Positions 24,391 to 32,500 of a stretch of DNA of 64,000 nt are shown here, one piece after another. The notes beneath the pieces were generated by a model. It did not search any database. It was not told the origin of the DNA and worked only from the letters and a program-made list of their open reading frames with translations. Position numbers and translations under genes: made by a program. This DNA comes from Ruminococcaceae bacterium AB4001 (GTDB lineage Bacteria; Bacillota; Clostridia; Saccharofermentanales; Saccharofermentanaceae): contig JHXJ01000006.1 of the NCBI GenBank assembly GCA_000621765.1, positions 62,001 to 126,000 on the forward strand, in the 5' to 3' direction. Position 1 is the first letter of the stretch; the number at the start of each line of letters is the position of its first letter.

Positions 24391-25944
24391 ATGGAGTCGG
24401 AAAACATCGCCAAGTTTCAAGAGATAGTAAGCAGGCTTTCGCCTGAGAAAAAGCGCGAACTTCATGCCCGTATGAAGGGCATGTCCAAAGAAGAGGCGAT
24501 GGCTCTTATCGACCGCATGGTCGAGATTTCCGAACAGCACAAAGTTGAGATCACAGCAAGGCCTAAGGTCCTGGCTGCCAGCGGCCGTGTTGCTGAACCG
24601 TCCGGAAGGACTGACTATGAAGTCAGGGAACCACGTACCGAGATAGTAAGGAAAGCACCTGAGAGCAGAAAGCTTGAGATCGTTAGCGATCCGAGGCCGA
24701 GGAGGACAGCTCCCCGCGCATCAAGACCTGCCCAGACACCTATCAAGAAGACCATGCCTGTATCAGATCAGGCGGCAAGAGATAAGATCGCCAAGCAGAT
24801 CGAGCAGAAAAAGATTGACGAGATCGAAGCAGAGCTTGCAAAACAGAAGAGAGTTGAGATCGCAAAGAGGGCAGGTAAGTTTGCTCTTGTATGTCTCGGC
24901 AGAGTGCTTGCAACAGTAGGCGCTACACTGGTCATTGTTCTTGCAGGTTTTTATGCTTTCCTCGGAATAATCATGAAGGGACCTTCAGAACATCTGAGAG
25001 ACCAGTTTGTCCCTTCAGTCATGGAATCTTCCGCAGGCGGCATCCTCGCGAAAATGATACTCTCCGATGAAGAGATCGATTCCATCATGAACAGCAATAC
25101 GACTCACGAATTTACTGAGATCACCAATACGACCCTGGTCAATGCAATGGCTGCCCAGCAGACTGCAAATGCTGCAGCTGACGCGGTTGCAGTAAATGAG
25201 CTTGACCCTGATGGCGATGGTATCGAAGTACACGATATCAGCGGCCCGATGTATCACGGAAAGATGCTCGTCATCTATGATCCTTCGAGGATCATGGTAG
25301 CAACCATCGATAACTACAATCACAACGGTGCCGGCCTTACGCTCAAGGAACTCATCGAAAAGTACGGCGGCGTTGGCGGTATCAACGGCGGACAGTACGA
25401 AGATACGAACGGTATGGGAATCGGCGGATGGCCTGAAGGCATCGTTATCTCCGAAGGAAAGCTCAGGATGGGAAATCCCGGAGGAACATATGAAGTCTAC
25501 GGCATGACCAATGAGAATGTACTTGTAGTAGGCAGAATGACTGCTCAGTACGCTTTGGACATCGGTGTAAGAGATGCAGTCTCATTCGGACCTGCCCTCA
25601 TCGTAAACGGCGTTGCGGCAAACTACAGCGGATCGGGCGGAGGACTTAATCCCAGGACCGCCATCGGTCAGAGAGAAGACGGAGCTATCCTGCTTCTCGT
25701 TATTGAAGGAAGAAAGACATCTTCGATGGGCGCTACAATGGCTGACCTTATCGATGTAATGCTTGAATACGGAGCTGTTAATGCAGCTAATCTCGACGGC
25801 GGAATGTCATCTGCAATGTGGCTTAATGACGAGGAGCTCGTATCGAGTTCTTCGATCAGAGTCTCAAGACAGATGCCGACGGCATTTATCATCCTTCCTC
25901 AGAAGGACGGAAGCGCTGCAGATGAGCAGGTTGCGGTGAACTGA
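24391..25944 (+). CDS. Phosphodiester glycosidase (NAGPA/DUF2233) domain membrane protein
   Basis: 517 residues. Residues 1-160 are a charged cytosolic part rich in Arg, Lys, Glu and Pro. One membrane helix lies at about 170-195 (VCLGRVLATVGATLVIVLAGFYAF). The outside C-terminal half is a NAGPA-type phosphodiester glycosidase domain: GGINGGQYEDTNG, NPRTAIGQREDGAILLLVIEG, and NAANLDGGMSSAMW. Relatives act on phosphodiester-linked sugars in wall polymers or exopolysaccharide. The long cytosolic front is unusual. Its stop overlaps the next gene's ATG, so the two are made together. Confidence 0.85.
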   Translation: MESENIAKFQEIVSRLSPEKKRELHARMKGMSKEEAMALIDRMVEISEQHKVEITARPKVLAASGRVAEPSGRTDYEVREPRTEIVRKAPESRKLEIVSDPRPRRTAPRASRPAQTPIKKTMPVSDQAARDKIAKQIEQKKIDEIEAELAKQKRVEIAKRAGKFALVCLGRVLATVGATLVIVLAGFYAFLGIIMKGPSEHLRDQFVPSVMESSAGGILAKMILSDEEIDSIMNSNTTHEFTEITNTTLVNAMAAQQTANAAADAVAVNELDPDGDGIEVHDISGPMYHGKMLVIYDPSRIMVATIDNYNHNGAGLTLKELIEKYGGVGGINGGQYEDTNGMGIGGWPEGIVISEGKLRMGNPGGTYEVYGMTNENVLVVGRMTAQYALDIGVRDAVSFGPALIVNGVAANYSGSGGGLNPRTAIGQREDGAILLLVIEGRKTSSMGATMADLIDVMLEYGAVNAANLDGGMSSAMWLNDEELVSSSSIRVSRQMPTAFIILPQKDGSAADEQVAVN

Positions 25945-27092
25945 TGAAATCTTCCGGAACCAGTGAGCAAAAGGAAAAGAATTCCAAAAAGAACACGAAG
26001 GGAAAGATCAACTTCTTTCTCGTGTTCCTCATCTGCTGGCTAATTGTAGTTACAGGATTCATCGCATGGTTCCTTTTGAGATTCAATGATTTCGCGGCAG
26101 ATTATGAAGCACAGTATCAGGCTTCGCTCCCTTATCACATGGCTGATGATATAACTGCGCGCTTCAATGAGCACGATGTCGATTATATTTGGAGCAATAT
26201 GTCATCAAAGCCTTCCGTAACGGTTTATGAAGACGAATCCGTGGTAAAGGAATATGTCGCTTCTCTTCTCGAAGGAAAGAGCTTCATCTATTCTGAGACC
26301 GAGAATTCGAGAGAAGACGCTCCCGAATACTACATCAAGACTGATGAAGGTCTTGTTGTAGCAAGAGTGACTCTGACTGAAGACAAATCACAGAACCTTC
26401 CTTTCGGCTTTAAGGCATGGATGGGAAAAACGTTTGAGTTCTATACTGCAGCTTCTTTCCATGTCAATGTCACCGCACCGGAGACATATAAGGTCTTTGT
26501 CAACGGCATAGAACTTAATGCATCGAATCTTACAGGGGAGATAGAGCCTTCTGAACTTGACCAGTATGTTGATCCTTATGCAACAATACCGGGCACAGCC
26601 AATTATCAGGTCAAGGGTCTTTATAAGAAAGCGAAGGTCACTGCCATGGACTATCTCGGAAATGAATGTGACTGCGTTTATGACGAGAAGACTGATTCCT
26701 ACAAGGTCGGTTTCATCAAGGATTTTGAGGAAGAGGAAGCACTCTCTGAATTTGCTATATCCTTTGCTTCTGATTTCGCAAACTATATCTCACAGGATGC
26801 GGGAGCTTACGCGCTTGATAAGTATTTCCCCTCAGGCAGCAAGGCCTTAAGCTACATCAAGAGAAATTCTTCGAGAGATCTCTATACCAAGCACGGAAGC
26901 GTATCAATCCATAATGAGGAGATCAAGGACTGCATTGTATTCTCTGATGATGTCGTCTATATGGAAGTCTACGTTGAGCAGTGGATGCAGATGTACTGGG
27001 GTTCGAGCGAACCTGAGATCATTCCGACAGATGCGCACGTATATTTCGTTAAGATCGACGGCAAGTGGCTCGTCGGCGGCATACAGTACTGA
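25944..27092 (+). CDS. Hypothetical single-pass membrane protein, partner of 24391
   Basis: 382 residues. Residues 1-22 are lysine- and serine-rich, 25-47 form one membrane helix (FFLVFLICWLIVVTGFIAWFLLRF) and about 330 residues lie outside. The outside part has repeated beta-rich segments (YKVFVNGIELN, AKVTAMDYLGNECDC, then a region resembling an NTF2-like fold near the end with VYFVKIDGKWLVG). No catalytic motif was seen. ATGA overlap with the glycosidase-like gene suggests a two-protein envelope complex. Confidence 0.78.
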   Translation: MKSSGTSEQKEKNSKKNTKGKINFFLVFLICWLIVVTGFIAWFLLRFNDFAADYEAQYQASLPYHMADDITARFNEHDVDYIWSNMSSKPSVTVYEDESVVKEYVASLLEGKSFIYSETENSREDAPEYYIKTDEGLVVARVTLTEDKSQNLPFGFKAWMGKTFEFYTAASFHVNVTAPETYKVFVNGIELNASNLTGEIEPSELDQYVDPYATIPGTANYQVKGLYKKAKVTAMDYLGNECDCVYDEKTDSYKVGFIKDFEEEEALSEFAISFASDFANYISQDAGAYALDKYFPSGSKALSYIKRNSSRDLYTKHGSVSIHNEEIKDCIVFSDDVVYMEVYVEQWMQMYWGSSEPEIIPTDAHVYFVKIDGKWLVGGIQY

Positions 27093-27231
27093 TTTCCGGT
27101 CCCTTAAACTGCCATAGGTTTACCACAGAATTACTCCGTTTTTGTAACGCTCCTGAAACTTTGTCCTTTATTTAAAATGATAGAATTATCGTAGCGTATT
27201 ATGGGACAAGCATCTGAAGGGGGTACATGTC

Positions 27232-30200
27232 TTGGAATTTACATATTCGAACGACGGCTTTTTGCCTTACGATTCTTTTGACTATATTTTCAGCGAACGA
27301 CAGATGCCGGAATTCGGCAAGGTCGCATCACCTTATCTGAAGAACCTTACTACCTGGAGATTCTATCTTGCTGGCGGTCAGTCCGAGATTCCTTTCGGAG
27401 TAATGAACACTTCGTTTGACGATTCTGAATGGGCTCTTGTTAACTGTCCTTCAACATGGCAGACAGAAGGTTTCGGTCTGCCTCAGAACCTGATCTACGA
27501 TTACCCGATAAGACTTGCCGAGAACGCTGCACGGAAAGAAGAGACGATAAGCGACAAGTATGTGCTTAAGTCCACAGGTAACGATGACGATGAAGTCGGT
27601 ATCTACAGGACAAGCATTGTGTTTACACCTGAAGATATCGAGAGAGCTCTCTATCTTGAAGCATCCGGTATCAGCGGAAGCTTTAAAGTGTTTATCAACG
27701 GAAAGCTGCTCTGCAATTCACACGCACTCTTCACACGCAAGAGACTCCTCATCTCCGGTCTTGTCGAGGCAGGCGTTAACCAGATTACGATTATCGTAAA
27801 CCGCTATGACAGGGATGATTCAGGACACATCATCCTTGATGCGATGAACTACGGTTTCTCAGGTATTTTCAGACCTGTCATGATCGTTGAGGATTCGTTG
27901 CTTGAATTATCGAATCTTCACCTCAAGCTTGAATACGTTCCTTCGGCTTATATCTCTGAAGTTGCGAAAATGGATGCGCTCGCAGTGCGCGAGACAGTAT
28001 CCCGTGTTCCGCACGGCGACTTCATGATCAAAGTCGATTTCGCAATGCGTAACCACACGAATTACATGATACCTTATTCAGTTCGCATCTCGCTTCTCGA
28101 GGCGCGTGCCGAATACGATCCTTACAAACTGCCTTTCGTAAACATCAAAGGGCAGAGCGAGCCTGTAGTAGGTGTTGTAGACGCACTTAAAGAGACACGC
28201 GCAAGCACTGACTTTGTTGCGCTCGATGTTGCACAGTGGTCTGACTGCACTCCCGTGCAGTACGACATCGTTTTCGAGGTCATGGACTCCGAAGGAAAGG
28301 TCATCTGTGCAAAGAAGAAGAGATTCGGTTTCAGGACTACTGAGATCGTACAGGATAAGATCAACGTCAATGACCGCCGCGTAAACCTCATGCTCGTAAA
28401 ATATTACGAGTTTGATCCGCAGGGCGGTATAGCTGTTCCGCAGGACCGTATGCGTCAGGACATTATCCTCATGAAGCGTGCCGGCATCAACGGCGTTATC
28501 GCTGACGGTATGCCTCTGTCGGATGAGTTCCTTAATCTCTGTGACCAGTACGGAATGTACGTTATCGCGACATCCGCTGACTTCTACATGAGAGATTATG
28601 TCGAAAGCTGTATGAATCACCCTTCGATCGTAATGTGGGGTATCCAGAAATATAACTACAATCCCGAGACAGCCCTGAGATTTAAGCAGGAGTGTACTCT
28701 GATCGATGATACGAGACCGTGGTACTGTGAAGTCACAAAGCCCGTCACATCGTCAGGCAAGAAGGTGAGGACACAGGGCAAGGTATCCGACATGAAGCCT
28801 CTGCCGAGTGATGCAGGAGCCGTTTTCGGACCTTGGGAAGATCTCTGCCTCGACAGAAAGAAGATATTCGGTCTTAACAGGACGGGAAGAAATCTTTTCG
28901 AGACAATTCCCGGAAGAACCAGGTTTACTGACGATGAGACACTTTACAAGTGGATCCACCATGCGGATCTCGTCGGCGGAAAGCAGAAAGAGAATTCCTG
29001 TATCGGACAGGGAATCGTCGATGCCGAGCGTAATCCGCACCCGATATATCTCGACATCAAGAAGCAGTGCCAGACGATCGCGATCTTCTCTAACGGCGGA
29101 GATCCTGCGAATCTCACTATGCGCAATTCCAACCAGTTCGGTTACACGGAAGAACTGGATCTCGAGTGGAAGATCCTTCTCGGCGGAAGGACCATTATGT
29201 CCGGCAGAGGCCTGATACCTGAGATCGAACCGTTCGGATCGAGAACATTGAGATTCCCGTTCGCGACTGAAGTGTTTACCACACCCGGATGGGCACAGGG
29301 CAAGGCTGAGTTCATCGAGATGTATATGAATGCGCTTTCCAAGGAACTCGTTTTCGACATCACGTTAAAACTTCACAAGGACACGTATTACGCACAGGCA
29401 GGATACGAAGTTGCTTTCTATCAGGATGTGCTTACCGATAACATTGCAAGCCCTGTAGGCGATACATATGAATCTGCACAGGCATTGGGCAGCGGTTCCG
29501 CGCCGGAGTCGACTGTAGCTCAATTGGGCTCAGGAAAGGCCGTATCTTCTAATCCCGGATTTGATACGGGCATTGACAGTGCTCTGCTCGCAAATGACGA
29601 TCAGGCGCTCCTCACAGAAGAGGACAGCGGAAAGGTCGAGCGTATCGAGAACAGCGGAGACATTCCGAAGATCGATGAATATGCAGACGGATCCGTTCCT
29701 GTCGAAGAGAAGATCGTTGATGTAATCACGCATAACCAGGTTACTACTGTTCCGCACGGCCTTTATGTCGGAAAGGGTGACTTAAGGATCGGATTCTCAA
29801 GAGAACCCGGAAGCCTGGAGAGCCTTGAGATCGCAGGTTATAACTTCCTCAAAGGCCCTCTTGCGCCGAGCTTCTACCGTTGTCCGTCTAATATCGACAG
29901 AACGGACAGGAGCTTTATCCTTGCTAGGACCGTTTTCTCCAAGGAAAGCGATTATGAGCAGATACAGAATTCCATTAAGTTCATCGGATCTGAATACAGT
30001 ACCAGAGACGGCGAATTCACGATGATCTCCAGATATAAGTCATTTGCAATGAGCGGCGAGGTCATCATCTTCTATGAAGTGCCTCAGGCAGATACGCTCA
30101 GGGTAACACTCGAATTCAAGCCTAAATACGATATGGTCAGATATGGTATCAGATTCCCGATCGTTAAGGATGACTGCGTATGCTCATGGTACGGAAGAGG

Positions 30201-30618
30201 CCCCGGTGAATCTTATGTAGACCGTAAGAATGCCGCAAGATTAGGCGTGTATTCAGCAGGAGCAGGGAAGATCTATCATCCTTATGCAAGACCTGCCGAA
30301 AACTCTTCTCACACTGATACACAGATCGTTAAGATCACTAACGGTGACGGAGATTCCGTTGAGATCAGAAGACTTGGCAATAATCCCAGGTTCGATTTCA
30401 CGGTGCTTCCTTATACTCCTGAGCAGATGAACGAGTTCCTGCATGAAGAGCAGCTCATGAATAATGATTTCTGCGAGTTCTTCTGCGACTTCGCATCGAA
30501 GGAGATCGAGAGAACGAAGGATAACATCACATCCCAGCCGGTCAAGAAGGACGTTAAGTACAGAGAGACATTCGAACTCCGTCTTGTACCTAAGAGAGGA
30601 TTTATTGAAGAGACCTGA
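27232..30618 (+). CDS. GH2 beta-galactosidase-like protein lacking catalytic motifs
   Basis: 1128 residues, cytosolic, started by a TTG with AAGGGGG upstream. The LacZ plan is kept in order: a jelly-roll sugar-binding domain (residues 40-220), Ig-like domain, barrel (QDRMRQDIILMKRAGINGV, LCDQYGMYVIATS, MNHPSIVMWGIQKYN), and a C-terminal small-chain domain with WYGRGPGESYVDRKNAA. The GNE acid/base motif after the NHPSI.MW block is replaced by IQKY, the substrate RHEHDP is YYEFDP, and no CEYxHxMGN nucleophile motif is present. Residues about 740-830 are a low-complexity Ser/Gly/Asp linker. It looks like a sugar-binding or structural pseudoenzyme. Confidence 0.75.
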   Translation: MEFTYSNDGFLPYDSFDYIFSERQMPEFGKVASPYLKNLTTWRFYLAGGQSEIPFGVMNTSFDDSEWALVNCPSTWQTEGFGLPQNLIYDYPIRLAENAARKEETISDKYVLKSTGNDDDEVGIYRTSIVFTPEDIERALYLEASGISGSFKVFINGKLLCNSHALFTRKRLLISGLVEAGVNQITIIVNRYDRDDSGHIILDAMNYGFSGIFRPVMIVEDSLLELSNLHLKLEYVPSAYISEVAKMDALAVRETVSRVPHGDFMIKVDFAMRNHTNYMIPYSVRISLLEARAEYDPYKLPFVNIKGQSEPVVGVVDALKETRASTDFVALDVAQWSDCTPVQYDIVFEVMDSEGKVICAKKKRFGFRTTEIVQDKINVNDRRVNLMLVKYYEFDPQGGIAVPQDRMRQDIILMKRAGINGVIADGMPLSDEFLNLCDQYGMYVIATSADFYMRDYVESCMNHPSIVMWGIQKYNYNPETALRFKQECTLIDDTRPWYCEVTKPVTSSGKKVRTQGKVSDMKPLPSDAGAVFGPWEDLCLDRKKIFGLNRTGRNLFETIPGRTRFTDDETLYKWIHHADLVGGKQKENSCIGQGIVDAERNPHPIYLDIKKQCQTIAIFSNGGDPANLTMRNSNQFGYTEELDLEWKILLGGRTIMSGRGLIPEIEPFGSRTLRFPFATEVFTTPGWAQGKAEFIEMYMNALSKELVFDITLKLHKDTYYAQAGYEVAFYQDVLTDNIASPVGDTYESAQALGSGSAPESTVAQLGSGKAVSSNPGFDTGIDSALLANDDQALLTEEDSGKVERIENSGDIPKIDEYADGSVPVEEKIVDVITHNQVTTVPHGLYVGKGDLRIGFSREPGSLESLEIAGYNFLKGPLAPSFYRCPSNIDRTDRSFILARTVFSKESDYEQIQNSIKFIGSEYSTRDGEFTMISRYKSFAMSGEVIIFYEVPQADTLRVTLEFKPKYDMVRYGIRFPIVKDDCVCSWYGRGPGESYVDRKNAARLGVYSAGAGKIYHPYARPAENSSHTDTQIVKITNGDGDSVEIRRLGNNPRFDFTVLPYTPEQMNEFLHEEQLMNNDFCEFFCDFASKEIERTKDNITSQPVKKDVKYRETFELRLVPKRGFIEET

Positions 30619-30669
30619 TCTTCAATAAGCGTTGAAAGATACTGATGTACCGCTCATGAGGGGGATCTA

Positions 30670-31806
30670 ATGATTGTTGTTTGGTATGTAGCTTTGGCAG
30701 CCATGTTGTTTGGTGGCGCGAAGATCTGCAAATCCAAGACTTGGAATGAGGAGAATATGTCATTCGATCAGACCAAGTGCTTTCTCGGATTCGGCGCGGT
30801 GGTAATATCGTTCCACCATATGTCGCAGGTTACATGCGCTCCCTGGATGGATCCCCAATACATCAGGCACGGACTTGATATCTTTGTAACGGCAGGATAT
30901 CCGATGGTAGCGATATTCCTGTTATGCTCGGGATATGGCCTTTATAAGAGCGCATCTACCAAGCCTGATTTCTTTAAGCGTTTCCTGCCCGTAAGGCTGG
31001 TCCCGGTCCTTATACCGGCAGTGCTTACTACATTGGTATACGTCTGTTTCAGGCTCATGAGGAACCTTCCGATAAAGCTTAACAATCCGGTTGCGTTTGG
31101 CGAACACGAGACGCTGCATCCTTATATCTGGTATATTCCGTGCATGATAGTCATGTACCTTCTGTTTTATATCGGTTTCGGTATCTTCAAGAAGGAATCG
31201 TTTGCTATCTTCATAGTGGCATTCGGAACCTTTGACTGGGTCTTATACTGCATTAGATTTGCTTACGAACCTTTCTGGTTTAATGCAGCGCATATGTTCC
31301 TTATCGGCATCCTCGTTGCAAAGTATGAGAAGAAGTTCTTTGAAAGCTGCAAGAAACTGTATGTATTAAGGCTTATCGGAACAGTAATACTTTGCGTTAT
31401 CCTTTGGTATTCCGCAAACCATGCAGGGACGATATATCTTTGGCTCAGTGAGATGTCATTGGCGCCAGATAACGGAAATATAGCAGATCTTTTTACAGCA
31501 TTTCTCCAGAGCCTTTACACGCTCGCTTTCATGTCTCTGTTCTATCTTCTCGGAATGAAGATAAAACTCGGAAATCCCGTATTGAGGTTCTTCAGTAAGT
31601 TCACGCTCGAATTTTATCTCGTACACGGAATATTCATCCACATGTTCGGTTATTGCATGATCTATGCCGGAATCGAGCCGGTCTACTATATTAAAAATGT
31701 TCCGCTATTCATTCTCGTAGTATTAGGACTTTCGACACCTGCCGCCTATGGTCTCAGCATCGTGGACAAGAAGGTGGGGAAGCTCTTAAAGCCGAAATCT
31801 AAATGA
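30670..31806 (+). CDS. Acyltransferase-3 family membrane protein
   Basis: 378 residues with about ten membrane helices. The first cytosolic loop has the family block QTKCFLGFGAVVISFHHMSQV, where the HH pair is typical of the Acyl_transf_3 fold, and GYPMVAIFLLCSGYGLY follows. Such proteins transfer acetyl or other acyl groups to sugars of the cell surface. GAGGGGG precedes the ATG. A soluble hexapeptide acetyltransferase gene follows 31 bp later. Confidence 0.88.
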   Translation: MIVVWYVALAAMLFGGAKICKSKTWNEENMSFDQTKCFLGFGAVVISFHHMSQVTCAPWMDPQYIRHGLDIFVTAGYPMVAIFLLCSGYGLYKSASTKPDFFKRFLPVRLVPVLIPAVLTTLVYVCFRLMRNLPIKLNNPVAFGEHETLHPYIWYIPCMIVMYLLFYIGFGIFKKESFAIFIVAFGTFDWVLYCIRFAYEPFWFNAAHMFLIGILVAKYEKKFFESCKKLYVLRLIGTVILCVILWYSANHAGTIYLWLSEMSLAPDNGNIADLFTAFLQSLYTLAFMSLFYLLGMKIKLGNPVLRFFSKFTLEFYLVHGIFIHMFGYCMIYAGIEPVYYIKNVPLFILVVLGLSTPAAYGLSIVDKKVGKLLKPKSK

Positions 31807-31837
31807 TCATCATTTTTCCTGAAAGGAGACACCAGCT

Positions 31838-32452
31838 ATGAATCAGAAAGAAAGAATGCTCGCTAATCTGCCATACAGATCCTGGCTTGACGGACTGAGC
31901 GAGGAACGCATGGAGTGCAAGAAAAAGATATTTGAATACAATAATCTTTCTCCGGATAAGACAAAAGAAAGGGAGAAGCTCCTCCGCGAGATATTGGGAA
32001 AGACCAAGGAAGGATATCTCAATATCGAATCGCCTTTCCACTGTGATTACGGATACAACATAGAAGTCGGAACAGACTTTTTTGCCAACTATAATTTCAT
32101 AGTTCTCGATGTCGGTAAGGTACGTATTGGCGACAGCTTCATGTGCGGTCCTAATGTTCAGATATGCACTGCAGGACATCCGCTCCATCCTGAAACACGC
32201 AATTCGGGATATGAATACGGCATTGATATTACGATAGGTGATAACGTCTGGATCGGAGGCAATGTTCTCGTATGTCCCGGAGTTACCATCGGAAACAATG
32301 TCGTCATCGGCGGAGGCAGTGTCGTAACGAAGGATATTCCGGATAACATGCTCGCTTACGGCAATCCGTGCCGCCCGGTAAGGGAGATAACGGAAGCTGA
32401 CAGAGATTTTTATTTCCGGGACAGGAAGTTCGACGTCGAAGATTATAAATGA
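31838..32452 (+). CDS. Maltose/galactoside O-acetyltransferase-like protein
   Basis: 204 residues. An N-terminal helical cap (residues 1-60, LPYRSWLDGLSEERMECKKKI) is followed by a left-handed parallel beta helix of hexapeptide repeats (IGDSFMCGPNVQI, IGDNVWIGGNVLVCPGVTIGNNVVIGGGSVVTKDIPDN). The catalytic His is in CTAGHPLHPETR. This is the Maa/LacA/NodL layout; it acetylates a sugar hydroxyl with acetyl-CoA. Confidence 0.93.
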   Translation: MNQKERMLANLPYRSWLDGLSEERMECKKKIFEYNNLSPDKTKEREKLLREILGKTKEGYLNIESPFHCDYGYNIEVGTDFFANYNFIVLDVGKVRIGDSFMCGPNVQICTAGHPLHPETRNSGYEYGIDITIGDNVWIGGNVLVCPGVTIGNNVVIGGGSVVTKDIPDNMLAYGNPCRPVREITEADRDFYFRDRKFDVEDYK

Positions 32453-32464
32453 TCTGAAATAGAT

Positions 32465-32496
32465 AAGGGGTGTTGCTTCAGTTGCAACACCCCTTT
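32465..32496. terminator. Bidirectional terminator
   Basis: A 12-bp stem AAGGGGTGTTGC / GCAACACCCCTT with loop TTCAGTT lies between the convergent 31838 and 32501 genes. The T tract is short on both strands. Confidence 0.75.
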
Positions 32497-32500
32497 GATC

